A stretch of 64,000 bases of DNA from Icerya purchasi. Lineage: Eukaryota > Arthropoda > Insecta > Hemiptera > Monophlebidae. The DNA lies in assembly GCA_039619475.1 (NCBI GenBank), contig CM077115.1:37522083-37586082 (forward strand), read 5' to 3'. The notes below the pieces were generated by a model. It made no database searches. It worked only from the letters and a program-made list of their open reading frames with translations, and was not told where the DNA came from. Position numbers and translations under genes: made by a program. Each line of letters begins with the position of its first letter. The stretch's first letter is position 1. Below, piece by piece: positions 46,280-57,399 of this stretch.

Positions 46280-49190
46280 TGTATAAGAAAAAATGAAATA
46301 TTAAATAATGATAGCACACATCTCATTTGAATCGGCAGACTAAATCATCTACAAGGTTTCTGCTGAGAGATCTTGGATAGTAAGTAAAGATTTGAGAGCT
46401 GTTGAACAATTTGTCAAAAAATGACACACTATACATATATCAATAGACACTACGATTGAAATCCTACAATCTTTGCTTCATGATTGGTTAAGGAGATAAA
46501 TCACGACGCTTGGTCGACTGTAGAATTGACACACGTTAGAAGGTCTAGAAAAATTCTGATTTTTGATACGTTCAAATCGGCTTCATTTACGAACTGAAAA
46601 CAATTATGCACATGTTCTTCAACAACAACATCGGCCGTGTTTAGAGAAGTCTAAAAATAATCCGTATCATCGTGCTTTGCTTTCGACGCACTTTTGGCGG
46701 TATGTGACGAGCCCGAGTGAATCAATACTATTCAAAACAAGTTCATTTTATAGAATCGGTCTGTAAAACAGCGTTCCTACTGAAATATGAAAAAGGCACA
46801 AAACACCTTTTTGCAGGATATTAATTTTCATTCTAAGCAATTTATGATTCGCTTATCAAAGTATACGTATGATTGAAGTACATTTTATGTTTATGTCAGT
46901 AAGATCACCAGCTAAAAGGGCTGTGTAGCCGTAAAATGATGTAACGGAGAGCAACTAAAATTGGTCACTTGTTGTATCCGCGTAACTGGTTTTTATTTTC
47001 CAGAAGTGCTGATTTTTCTACAATTAAATGGGGTATGAATATACATATATGCAACTTATAAAAAAGGCACTATTACCAGGTAATTAAGTAACTACGCAAA
47101 CGTATAGATTAAAACTAATTAGAATCAATTCATCTTTTTTTCCCCATAAACGCACCCATATAGTATGTTTGAATGGCAACGGATGGACAGAGATTTTTGT
47201 GATTTTCTGTTTTGTCGATAATACTTGTTTATCAAAAATTACAAGTTCTGTATCGTTCATCAGTTCAAACTTCTAACCAGCGCGAGCGTTTGTCATCTAC
47301 TTCGACTTTAAAACTTTTGCAAACTTTGAAACATTTTCATTAGAGACTTAGGTACTAATTGTTCGATACGTTTCGACAGTAATTTCTATGTTCCACCAAC
47401 GATACCCAATATTAGAAGTTAAATTATTTTCAGTAATCGCTGCACGCTTTAAAATTGATTTATTTGACGTTTTGGTAGTTTACACTAACCGTTGTCATTA
47501 TATTTTTCACGCAACCCTTTGAAGTTCTTTGCAGTAACAATTTGTCGCATACCGAGCGACAAATGTTTAAACATTTACGCGATCTACGCGATAAAAAGTG
47601 TTATATTTTATTACGTAGAATAATAAATAGAGAAACAGGTATCTGCAAGAATCCTGCACTAAAAAGTCTGCCAAAGGAAATGCAGTAAAGAGAATACAAA
47701 TTAAAAATACAAATTAAAAATACAAGGACTAGCGTAAATTTATAGTTTTATTTTGAACTCTAATTTATGCCATTTACAATAATATCACTGGCAAACATAC
47801 TCCATCCGGAATGTGAAAAAACCCGGAGAAACAAAATGAAAATTTAGCTAACGACTTAAAGAGCAGGAGAAAAATAAATTCAATATGCTTTTCTATTCCT
47901 TTTCTCATTTTCTCTAAACAGTAGATTCCGAATAGGGTAGACGGTTTAAATAATTGTTAATAATATTACAGGCAAAAAAATATTATTACACGTACGCAAT
48001 ACTGACATTGCACATATTAAGACTTAAATGTAATCAGTAATCCGATTTGAATAAGCAAAATAACTTAGCGTGCATATAGAGGACATAATGCCTTATGAAG
48101 GCCAAAAATCATTTTCAAAGAAAAGAAAAGGAAAAAAATTCCAAAATTCAGTTAATGAATAAATGTACTTATAAAGAGATTTCGTGACTCTACGTTTAGT
48201 ATGTCATTTCGCCGTTTCATATCTTTTGTTTATAATTGTAGCGAGTGTAGAGGATAATTCGCGGGTCGTTTAAATAAAAGCATATATATATATTAATCGG
48301 AGGGAGTTGTTAAAATTCATAAATTTGATATTCGCATAGGCCGAAAAATTTAAAAAATTAACAACACAACTGCTCCTACTAATATTTATTCCAGATGTTC
48401 GGATCGGCCTGAAAGAGTTTATTTTTTTTTTTTTTTTCCCATCGCCTAATCACCTAATTACAGAATTATTCGCATAAATATTCCGGTCGGAAACTCAGCA
48501 ATATTCCTTCAGCTGACAAATAACGCTTTTAACATTTTAATATAGATACGAGATTAGTAGCAGATACTGTTATTTTTTTTTTTGTTAAATGAACGAATAT
48601 CGTTTCGGATCTGCAATGTGATTATATTTACCCATTTTACCATTTCGTGAACGATTCGCGAGACAATAGTATATTACTAGAGCGGCTTCTGCGTCAATTA
48701 ACAAATTTTCTGGAACAACTCACAATCACTAATATAGCAGAAAAAAGACCACACTGTGAAAAAGAGCACTAGCAAACGTAATAAGGTCGGCGAGTATGTA
48801 AAATTTTTTATCTAAGAATGATGTCGCTGATTTAGAGACGCAAACGATTTCTTCCATTGGAAAAAAGGTTTAATTGTGAATTTTGATTTAACCAATAGTT
48901 GTTCTAAAACGATTCAGCGCATCAGTTTCACCTCTTTTTTTTTTAGCTATTCTTGTGCTTAATTAATTAAACATTAAGGTAAAACAAGGAACCGGTTTCT
49001 TAATAGAGGTGCAACGAAGCACAAATGTAAAACGGACCGTAACCTGTTTGGGATATGCTTCAAATATGTAACCGAAAAAAATTAAAAAAAATAATAGTTC
49101 TTAAAAATAGTGAGATGATATAAACGAGTAGTTTCATTTTCTTTAAATTTCAGTCGCAATTTGGCGCCAACTTTTGATTAATTCTTTTAA
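46280..49190. other. Unassigned DNA
   Basis: No gene recognised in this 2.9 kb. The open frame at 46563-46766 has no family features. A short TACAAATTAAAAA repeat occurs three times at about 47697-47723, and T runs at 48421 and 48572. Probably intronic or intergenic. Confidence 0.5.
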
Positions 49191-49194
49191 AAGT

Positions 49195-49262
49195 ACAGTA
49201 GATCCCAGTTATGCAATTTTTGACGCCATAAAGTTCGAGCGTAAACACTTTCGCTGTACCTA
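49195..49262 (+). mobile_element. Single Tigger-like end
   Basis: CAGTAGATCCCAGTTATGC resembles the CAGTNGACCCTCGTTATA-type ends of pogo/Tigger elements. No partner end was found. Confidence 0.3.
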
Positions 49263-49288
49263 ACTATTAAACGTAATGAAAATCAGGA

Positions 49289-49462
49289 AAACAATTTACG
49301 GTAGACACTATGTTTAAAAAATTAATCTTAAAACTTAAAAGTTAATCTTAAATACTGAACGTTTCGTAAATTCTGATGATGGCAAAGCTTTTCGAAATGT
49401 TAAGTTTTAAAATTGAACTGTACGATTAATTTTTTAAACACGGTGTCTGCCGTAAATTGTTT
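49289..49462. mobile_element. Foldback MITE with about 45-bp arms
   Basis: ACAATTTACGGTAGACAC (from 49291) is inverted as GTGTCTGCCGTAAATTGT (to 49460), and TTTAAAAAATTAATC inside the left arm is matched by GATTAATTTTTTAAA on the right. The element is about 174 bp, with no coding. Confidence 0.8.
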
Positions 49463-49684
49463 GTCTAATGTTTTAAATGTTTAATTAAGTATTGAAAATC
49501 GTTTTATAATCATTCCGATGTCGCTGAACTTACCTGACAACCAGCTCAGAACATTTTTCATGAAATATCCCCTTCGGTTAAAATACTGATCTGATTGTCA
49601 CCTGAGTTTTTAGCGGCATCGCGATAATCGTAACGCAATTTTCATTCGTCGCGTATTAATATTTTATTTAGTTAAATACGAAAT

Positions 49685-50865
49685 AGTGTCCGACCGAAAC
49701 AAAATTTTCAGCCAAAACCGAAACCGAAACTTTTTTTTTTCTTTTTACAATCGTTTTAACTACAGTTTAAGCTTTGCGATTTTTTAAAGATAAAATTCAA
49801 ATACGCTTATTATATAATAACTTTTTTTATAAAAAGAATAAAAATTTAACCCAATTAATAATCATAATTGAACAGTCTCTAATATTATAATTCACAAAAA
49901 CAACGGTCATTTTTACTTTTTGCTTCTGTTATTGTTATAAAAGCAGATCACTTTTTTATGAAATGACGATAAAATCAATAAGCAAATATTCTAAGAAAGC
50001 TCATAATCCTTCTTTTTTCACTGTTTTTTGTCGGAAACGTGTTTCATTTTTTGTATTAAAAGGAATTTTCGAAATTACAAAAGGAATGCTAAAGGGCATA
50101 AAAGATATGCTAAATCGAGCGGATTACATCGTTTACCATATCCCTGAGAAAGTATTTCGTTTAAATACATATCTGTCCTAATTAAGGTGGTGTTTACGGT
50201 TAATTTCAAAATACTAAAAATTCCGTATGTGAAAATTATATTATTGAAAAAACACTCGGGGTAATAACTACGTAAGGCGGTGTAGACGACGGAGCCCTGA
50301 AAAGGGCTATTTCAACATAATAATTACGAAATTTGGATTTTAAAAATTATTAAAATACACAGGGGATGCACAGCAACGTTGACAACGGGGAAAAACAAAC
50401 GATACACACGCGGTAAACGAACAACAACAAAGAACGGACCTGTTAACAGTTATCGGACGGATAACAGCAACTCAGGTAAAAAGACTCGATCGCAAACGGT
50501 TGACGAGCGGCCATATTTGGTGGTTTTTGTTGTGTTGCGCAGCGGTAAATAAAAATCACTGACCAGATATCTAAATAACTGAAAAACGTGTCTTTTGCAA
50601 GAAAATAATACTAAAAGCGAAATCGTTAAGCGGATACGACAGTTAAAAATATTCAAGAAAAAATTAAAATAAACATCGTTTTACATTGTGCAAATCTACT
50701 ATTAACAGGTGGTCGTTGTCTAATGAATTCAAATATGAAATGGTATTTCATCTTTAAAAAGCATACAATTGGAGTAAAATAAAGCATTACGGTTAAAGTT
50801 TCAGTTTTAGACCGAAACTAACCGAAACCCAAACCGAAACTTCGGTTGGACACTACTTTAAAGCG
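49685..50865. mobile_element. hAT-like element with CCGAAAC repeats at the ends
   Basis: The left end TAGTGTCCGACCGAAAC and the reversed right end TAGTGTCCAACCGAAGT are inverted repeats, each followed by several CCGAAAC/GGTTTCGG units (49718-49730; 50812-50844). Such ends are seen in hAT-type elements, from memory. The 1.18-kb interior has no intact transposase; the region 50440-50560 is less AT-rich and may be its remains. No target duplication was confirmed. Confidence 0.6.
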
Positions 50866-51018
50866 ACAATAATTATCACTTAAATTTAAAAAAACAAAAC
50901 AATAATTCGTCTATATTATCTCACGGTATTTAAAAGCACCTAATATATAATATTGTTCGGTAGATTTTTAGATGAGCATTCGAAACATGTCACGTCAGTT
51001 ACATTTACATTCGTGTTT

Positions 51019-51408
51019 TATATGTAGAGTGAGCCAAAATGATATCCTCACTTTCAAATGCTTCGTGAACGATGTTCCTTCGAGGGGGTTAATGAATCAA
51101 AAACGAAAACAAAGTAAAGATACGCCATTTAATATGTAATTTATTAAAAGTAGAAAAAAAAAAAAGCTCCCAAAAGATTAACCACTTCATAAACAAGAAC
51201 CGGTAACTATTTAAACAGTTAAACGAGTTTTTTTCCCTTCTCTGCGACAGAAACGTATATCTTTCTCACGCACGCGGTTCCAGCAAGATCGAGCCATGTC
51301 GCATATTTCTCTCGATGTTTTGGAGTTGCTAAAAAAAAAATTTTGCCGCCACGCAGTCTCGATTTAACATCGCCAGATTTGGAATATCATTTTGGCTCAC
51401 TTTATATA
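51019..51408 (+). mobile_element. Internally deleted mariner-like element
   Basis: GTAGAGTGAGCCAAAATGATA near 51024-51044 is inverted as TATCATTTTGGCTCACTTTA at 51385-51404, with TATA at both outer edges. Inside, next to the right end, is a fragment of mariner-type transposase. At 390 bp it is far shorter than a full element of about 1.3 kb, so most of the gene has been deleted. Confidence 0.75.
51267..51396 (+). pseudogene. Mariner-like transposase C-terminal fragment
   Basis: The plus strand reads FQQDRAMSHISLDVLELLKK from about 51270, matching the FQQDxAxxH segment with the second catalytic Asp of mariner-type transposases. After a frameshift PRSLDLTSPDLEYHFG follows, corresponding to the PxSPDLxPxDfflW motif that carries the third catalytic residue. 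The remainder of the protein is missing. Confidence 0.7.
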
Positions 51409-51417
51409 AATCTAAGA

Positions 51418-51846
51418 CATCCTATTTTCCTTGGTTCCTTCTGTTTCCTTCACTTCCTCGTTCTGCTGTTGTCTCCGTTGTGCGTTTGCGCTTTGACCAT
51501 TCCTTGCTGCCTTCCTCACGTTTTCGCCTCTCCTTGACCTCTTCCCCATGCTGTTCTCTCCATTCAAATGATGCGGCAGTTTGTGACGCCGATCACGTGT
51601 TCTTTGAGTGCTCTGCTCTTTTGGTGGAGCGCTCGGCTCTGTATTCCCACTTGCTTGGGCTGGGGCTTTCTGCTCCTTTTCCTTCTACACTTATTATCCC
51701 CTCCATTATTTCCTTCTTATTAACAATAGCTGATCGCCTCACTATATAACTTTCGTTTTCCCTTAATTGTTTCTGGGTGAAGGTCCTTGGTGGACGAGCC
51801 CAATTTAAAAAAAAAAAAAGAAGAAAAAAAAAAGTCATCCTATTTT
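51418..51846. other. 11-bp target duplication flanking a LINE
   Basis: CATCCTATTTT occurs at 51418-51428 and again at 51836-51846, immediately before the LINE piece and immediately after its A-rich tail. Confidence 0.85.
51429..51835 (+). mobile_element. 5'-truncated I-type LINE, 407 bp, with TSD
   Basis: The plus strand encodes the last part of ORF2: VVSVVRLRFDHSLLPSSRFR, then CSLHSNDAAVCDADHVFFEC with the Cys/His motif intact, and YSHLLGLGLSAPF. A short 3' UTR (ending GGTCCTTGGTGGACGAGCCC) leads into an A-rich tail at 51806-51833. The 11-bp target duplication shows that this is a complete insertion event, with severe 5' truncation. It landed about 20 bp beside the deleted mariner. Confidence 0.9.
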
Positions 51847-52129
51847 AAATCATTACGTTCAAACTCGTGCATCATTTTTTCTCGCAGATGCGTTTCTGCA
51901 TACGCACTAGAAATTCGTACGACGTGGCTTTTATGCGGAATTCTTAATAAAATGTGACCGCCTTATACAAAGCTTGCCCTAAATCAACCGAAAAAAAAAT
52001 TTAATTTAAAACTAATAAATTTATTGCGATCAACTTGCAGCGACATTTCTTCTTTTTTTCCAAAATAATTCAACCCCGCTTGAATACGTATGTTCTAGTG
52101 AGTCTGCCATTTCGTATAGGTTTTCAAGA

Positions 52130-53200
52130 ATGCTGTTTCTGAGAGACTATTGAAAAACCTTTTGACTCGCTGTTATTCTGAAGCTGTTGGTCCAATGAAA
52201 ATTAACGCCCTCTTAAAGATTTATTTTAGGTTTGGGCAAAAGAAAAATTCATTCGAAGTAAGATCAAGACTGTATGGAGTGTGCGACGTAAGCGGAACGT
52301 TTCGTTTGTCCAACTAGAAGATGATAGAACCAGTGCTACGGGAATGCGCGCATTATTACGGTGCTACTTCCAGTTTTACTCGATACCCGACCGTTTGGCG
52401 TTCAAGTGTCTCTGTTGTAGTTGTTTTTAATACCGTTTTGTAATATGCTGGGAATTTATAGTAACTGGAGAAGAAACTATGCGTGCATAAATCATAAAAG
52501 ACCAGCATTTTTCCGGCCGATTTTTGCTGTCAACTTTCTTTGATGACACGGCTATTTTATCAACTCCCGAGATAACATCATAGCCACCGAACAACTCCAA
52601 AATCATCGGCTTAAACAATGGAGAGTTGCAGTTAACGAATCAAAGTCAAAACAAGTTTTGTTTACCTTAAACATCGGGCAAAATTTGAACTGGAATTTTG
52701 TCCGTAGACATTAATTTGTATAGCTCAACATAATCCAATAAATAACGTACATACAAATAAGGAATAGCGACCACTGGGAATAAGCGTTCCACCATGGTTT
52801 ACATAAAATAACATTGCTACTTATTGTTCAACTGAACAGATTGTATGCAGATAAAAAGGAGAAAAAAAAAAAAATCTAAAAGATTTTGGATGACACATTC
52901 GTCTTCCATATGCGGCTTTCAAATATAGTTTTTTCCAAAATTACGTAACTAAATTTCATCTGCAGTAACTAATTCAGATAGTTTGAATCATCGGCCGAAA
53001 GCTTTTTCCATTCGTTACGAACTTCGAGACAATTTTCAGTTTGTTCGATTTTCAAAAAGTACCGAACCCATGCTGAACAGACTTCCCTGTGACCAGTTCT
53101 TGAATTCAAAAATTAGTAATGATTGTTTTAGGAATATATGAGTAATATCTTGAATGTCTCAAAGAAATAAGTATCAATCTTTATGAAATAGTGTGTCCAC
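52130..53200 (-). pseudogene. Mariner-family transposase, badly decayed
   Basis: Read on the minus strand: TGKSVQHGFGTF near 53090-53055, KLSADDSNYLN and LVTADEI near 53000-52950 (the TGDE-type first catalytic motif), then MFKPMILELFGGYDVISGV and KCWSFMIYARIVSSPVTINS (frame 52618-52427). NNARIPVALVLSSSS near 52355-52310 corresponds to the DNAxxH block with the second Asp. HTPYSLDLTSNEFFF near 52285-52240 corresponds to PYSPDLAPxDFFLF with the third. Many stops and frameshifts are present, so it is dead. It is a different family from the mariner piece at 51.3 kb. Terminal repeats were not found. Confidence 0.7.
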
Positions 53201-53446
53201 CATAATGTCAGTTGTGACACTTAATAGTTTGCCACCATGAAGAATCAATTCCTCTTCATACCGTTTATAATTTACATCTGATAACTTCATATAAAATTCT
53301 TGCTATTATAAATGCAATATTGGATCACAGTGAATTCACAAAAAAGAAAAAAAACGATCATAGCCTTTCTTAAATACCGATTTTCTACGAAAAATTATAT
53401 AACATCTGATCTTTCTGACGATTTCAAATATATAATTTTATTTGCA

Positions 53447-53448
53447 CG

Positions 53449-53496
<48 letters not shown>
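53447..53496. repeat. (TA)n microsatellite
   Basis: About 24 TA units. Confidence 0.95.
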
Positions 53497-53499
<3 letters not shown>

Positions 53500-53521
53500 A
53501 AGTAATGTAAGTCTCATACTC

Positions 53522-53765
53522 TTGGTAAGGTATCATGGATTGTGAAGTTAAGGTTCACAACGTACTAAACCTAATGGATCTAAGGAGAATACTGGGACCA
53601 GTTCCTTTTCCTCGGCCACCTTTACCTTCCCAGATTTCTCTAGTACCCAGTTATTTCAGGCTGGGTAAACCTGCGAGCGACTTCGATCGCAACGAGACAA
53701 GCCTCGAACCCATAACCTCTGGTTTGGTAGCCAAGCTCCTTAACCACTAGGCTACCACGCTACCA
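53522..53765 (-). mobile_element. tRNA-derived SINE
   Basis: On the minus strand, starting at about 53765, the head reads GGTAGCGTGGTAGCCTAGTG with a pol III A box (TAGCCTAGTGG), and about 45 bases on a B-box-like GGTTCGAGGCT (near 53709-53699). A non-tRNA body follows to about 53522, where a (TA)n tract lies beyond. A functional tRNA gene is unlikely, as no intact cloverleaf with a closed acceptor stem is seen. A diverged copy of the body is at 59335-59530. Confidence 0.7.
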
Positions 53766-54059
53766 TATACATATATATGTATACACACATATACAATTAT
53801 TAAAAATACTTAAAAATCCTTAAATTAAGCAAAATGTTGTGCATTTATACGCATTATTAAGTCAGTGTATTTCAAATCTGCAACCTTCGAAATGCCTAAA
53901 TAAGAAATATCAAAACATCAACTACAAGCAAAAAATTTTCATTATACGCAGACTCCGAACCCTAGTTTAACCTAATGTATGAAATACTAAGTTACATAAA
54001 ATTTTAAAATTTTTCACGCCTCCATCATATGCACATATATTTTCTTTCTCTCCTCAACC

Positions 54060-54405
54060 TTATCGGTTGGTGGAGAACCTAATTGTACATTTCAACTGTA
54101 CAGATATAGGTAGTGTACTAGGCAATTGTTTATATGCAGTACGAATGTGTACACACGCAAGACTACATTCGGAACTGATTGTAATCGCTTGTAATCGCGC
54201 TACAAGTGCAGTCCCGTGTTGTCTGCTGTGTACTGACCTAGCGCGCATATGCTGTTGTACGTGGTGGTTTGTCATTACCTTCCACGTGATTATTAGCGAT
54301 TATTTATTTAATTCTTGTAATAAGTTCTGTCATCGCTCGGGATCGAACCCGTGACCTCCGTAGCGGAAGACAAGCGGTCTAGCAATTAGACTATCGTGAC
54401 GACAT
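54060..54405 (-). mobile_element. Second tRNA-derived SINE
   Basis: On the minus strand the head (54403 downward) contains ATAGTCTAATTGCTAGACC as A-box region and ACGGGTTCGATCCCG with a perfect B box (GGTTCGATCCC) in a well-formed T-arm hairpin. The remainder to about 54060 is unrelated body, including CG-containing sequence. The acceptor stem is incomplete, so SINE is preferred over a tRNA gene. It belongs to a different family from the SINE at 53.5 kb. Confidence 0.6.
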
Positions 54406-54424
54406 ATATGTATATACATATATA

Positions 54425-55500
54425 TTGATACGGATTTGGTATTTTGGCGCTATCTTTTATTCGACATTCGAGCTAGAAATTATTCTTCGATTTATTCATT
54501 AATTCTCGGTTTCTCGAACGTCGATATATTTTACATCGCCGCTTTGTCGTGTCTTGGTTGCTTATATGGTCGATACCAAAAATCCCCGAGATCGGTGGCA
54601 TGATTGTCGAGTACACGGTCGCGCCGGGGTAGAGACGTAACAGTGTCTGTGTGGTAGTGGTCAGTAGCTAAGACAATGATATACGTGTTCGGCAAGAAGC
54701 GCTGAATAAAATGCGCCGAGTAATGTCGAGCGGCGAGAATATTATAAAAACCGGCAAAGGCTGGCAGGGTAGAAAGCGCGGGTAAACTATCGGTGCTAAT
54801 TCTCGCGCTTAATAGATAATAATTTAATTCTTCTTGTTGATTGCCGTCGTACCAATAATCTCTGTGCTAGTCGTTGTTCAACAACCGTCAACACTAGTCA
54901 AAGTACGTTAAACTAGTCACCGTATTGTAATTCTGCGTGTATAATTATATGGACACATGCCATTTGTGCGGCAATTTTGGTCGAATTTCTAATAAATTTC
55001 GTTTATTTCTTGGGTACACGCGACCACAGTCAATTTTTTATGTGAATTTATGTTATTCTACCAAATATACGCGTTTTTCGAGACAAGTTGCATTTAATTG
55101 AACACGTGCTACGGTGCCATCTTCCGCGACGGAAAAGGTACGAGCGTGATATAAAAACGGATTCGCGAAATAATGTTTTTTTGTTTTATTTTAATCGTTT
55201 GGTGAAAGAAGTATGCTTCGTAATAAATCAAATATAAAAGCCTAAGCTCTGCCGAGAGCGAATCGGTATCGTGACACGAGGTGTCATTGACGCCCGTTAA
55301 GATACATGTTTTTTTTTTTATATAATTTTGTTTTTATCGCAAATAAAGTTTTTTTTTATACATCCAAATGAGAAGTAAAAACATCGATTCGTAACAACGA
55401 GGAGTAAAAAGTCAAATCTATATCAAGTGGCTCCCGGAACAGCATCGCGAAAACTAAATTCATATCAAGTGGCCCCCTAAACAGGGATTAGAAGTCGAAA
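54425..55500 (+). mobile_element. Possible LTR and leader of an LTR retrotransposon
   Basis: A 0.97-kb stretch of more balanced base composition starts TGATACGG and ends near CGTAACA (55398). It has a TATA-like ATATTATAAAAACC (54738-54751) and AATAAA-type signals (54992). Downstream, TGGCTCCCGGAACAG (55428-55442) and GTGGCCCCCTAAACAGGGA (55468-55486) resemble primer-binding sites with leader sequence. No gag or pol follows and no second LTR was seen. The call is tentative; a unique host region is the alternative. Confidence 0.35.
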
Positions 55501-55520
55501 TTCACATCACTAAATTCACA

Positions 55521-55522
<2 letters not shown>

Positions 55523-55551
<29 letters not shown>
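55523..55551. repeat. (TA)n microsatellite
   Basis: About 14 TA units. Confidence 0.95.
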
Positions 55552-55555
<4 letters not shown>

Positions 55556-55621
55556 CACATGTGTATACGAAGGAAGTACTATTTTTTTTATTATTATTAT
55601 TGTATGGACACACATCAACGC

Positions 55622-56060
55622 AAGAGCTTTTTTTTTTTTTTTTTTGTGGGCTTGGCCGACTAAGGGCAGCTACTCAGGACAATTGGACTCTACTATACTA
55701 TTCGGTAGTGTTACAAATAGAGGGGCAGAACAGAAGCAAAGGAATCAGAAAAGAACACTATCATAAGCATTAGCAATAAAAAGTTTAGGCGGGAAAAAGA
55801 CATTCAAAGATAATACGGATTTTAAAAAGGATTATTAGGATAAAGGAAACGGAAGAGAAGAACTTGAAAACGTGTATGACAAAAACAAAGATGATTTTAT
55901 TGGACACACAAAACAACATCGATGAAATAAGAGAAAGTGGAGGAAACAAGAATTAGGAGCAAAAAGGTGAATAGGAATGACTGCAAAAGTGACGATTAAA
56001 TATATCCAATATCCCGCAATCTGTATGTAGAAAAAAACTTGTGGAATACCGGGAAAATAT
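55622..56060 (-). mobile_element. Minus-strand LINE 3' tail
   Basis: A T-run at 55628-55645 is followed by GTGGGCTTGGCCGACTAAGG. On the minus strand this reads CCTTAGTCGGCCAAGCCCAC then poly-A, comparable with the 3' end of the plus-strand copy at 51.8 kb. The sequence beyond (to about 56060) is purine-rich and not recognisably coding. Confidence 0.45.
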
Positions 56061-56149
56061 TACACGGACTGAAATTTCCTTGAAGCGCTAGATGCGAGAT
56101 AAATAGCATACCAGTCGGGCGATTACAGGGTGTTTTCTTTTTAAAAGTC

Positions 56150-57000
56150 ACCATCATTTCTACATCTCATTAATTGTCCCTACACAACTATCCCAACCAA
56201 TCCTACTCCAACACGGCACGTCTTTAAATCTGAATTTTCGAACAGCTTGGGCTCTTTAACGATCTTCACTGACGGCTCTAAAGAGCCCAGTTGGTGCAGT
56301 CTTCTTCTTTTGTTACGCAATTTTAATTGTTCAATTTCTTAATTTACTACTCCCCTACCGTTTCGTCTTTTTTATTGCTCTTACCCAAGTTTCTTATAAA
56401 GTCCTCATTCTATCAGATTCCCGCAGTATCCTGCAGGTCTTTTTATCTCATCTTCCTTCTCCCTCTATCGAATACGAAATTCTTCTCATACGCGCTGTCT
56501 CATCTAAAATATCTCTCTCTCTCTCACTCTGTCCAAATTAATCTCCCTCTGGAATCGAAATATTTTAGCTCGTTCATTTTCTTCTACCGGCAGATTATTT
56601 CTGAATGTATTTTCACGCCACAACATTGCTCTCCACAGCTACTCACTCCAAACTATGGACAAATTATTATTCTTCTAAATTCGTACTTCCTGATCCCTCC
56701 CTCTACTCAATCTAATCTACCGTCTTACCATTGATTTTTCAATTTTCCCGCTTTGCCGCGTTCAACTCTCTCTGCAATCTGTCATTTACGCTTTGAACAC
56801 AGTTTACGACCCATCCATCCCACCAGTCGAAAACTCTATAGTTGACGCCGATCACATTATTATTCGAATGCTCCCTCATCGTTTCCGAACCTTCTATACG
56901 TACTAACCGGTTTTCCAACTCCTTACTGCGCGTCCCTTATTCTGTTCTTATTTTCGCTTTCAGTTATTCCGGCTCTTGAATTCTTTTTATTCTCCATATC
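56150..57000 (+). mobile_element. I-type LINE 3' piece: RNase H and C-terminus
   Basis: LTIFTDGSKEPSGAVF at about 56260-56310 is the first RNase H motif with catalytic Asp, and VLILSDSRSILQ at about 56402-56437 is the block with the second Asp. SIEYEILLIRAVS follows near 56464. The HxGI block is missing or unrecognisable. ICHLRFEHSLRPIHP (near 56777-56822) corresponds to the LRFxHS block of the other copies, followed by DADHI. Several frameshifts occur. It is the longest RNase H remnant of this family here, but the most damaged. Confidence 0.7.
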
Positions 57001-57399
57001 TAATGGTGTAAAGGTCACAAAAAACGAAAAAAAGAAAAAAATGAACTGAAAAAAAGCGCGATAAAGGAACGTATTTTTTCGATAAGGTTTAGAAAAAAGT
57101 GAAGGAATTTTTGGAACCCGAGAACTGAAACGAAAAAACATTCACCCGTAGAATTTCCATTGGTTCCGAAAAAAATTAAATTGCGCAGAAAGAAGCTGAA
57201 CGGATATTATTGTCTTCTTTCGGATAGTATTGATAACAATATAAATAACTTAAATTTTATCTATTTTGATGAGCGACCGGCCATCATGACTGGCTCTAGT
57301 GTCTTGCCACGCTATCTTCGTCCTATATGTATATCCTCGATCAAATTTCTACATTGCGTATCATTACACCTGGTCGAATGGCTCAGCTGAAATACGATA

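Noticed and set aside
54335..54403. True tRNA gene
   Set aside because: The T arm is good but acceptor and anticodon arms do not close properly and an unrelated body follows, so a SINE fits better.
56327..56734. 135-aa plus-strand open frame as an independent gene
   Set aside because: It overlaps the LINE RNase H remnant in another frame.
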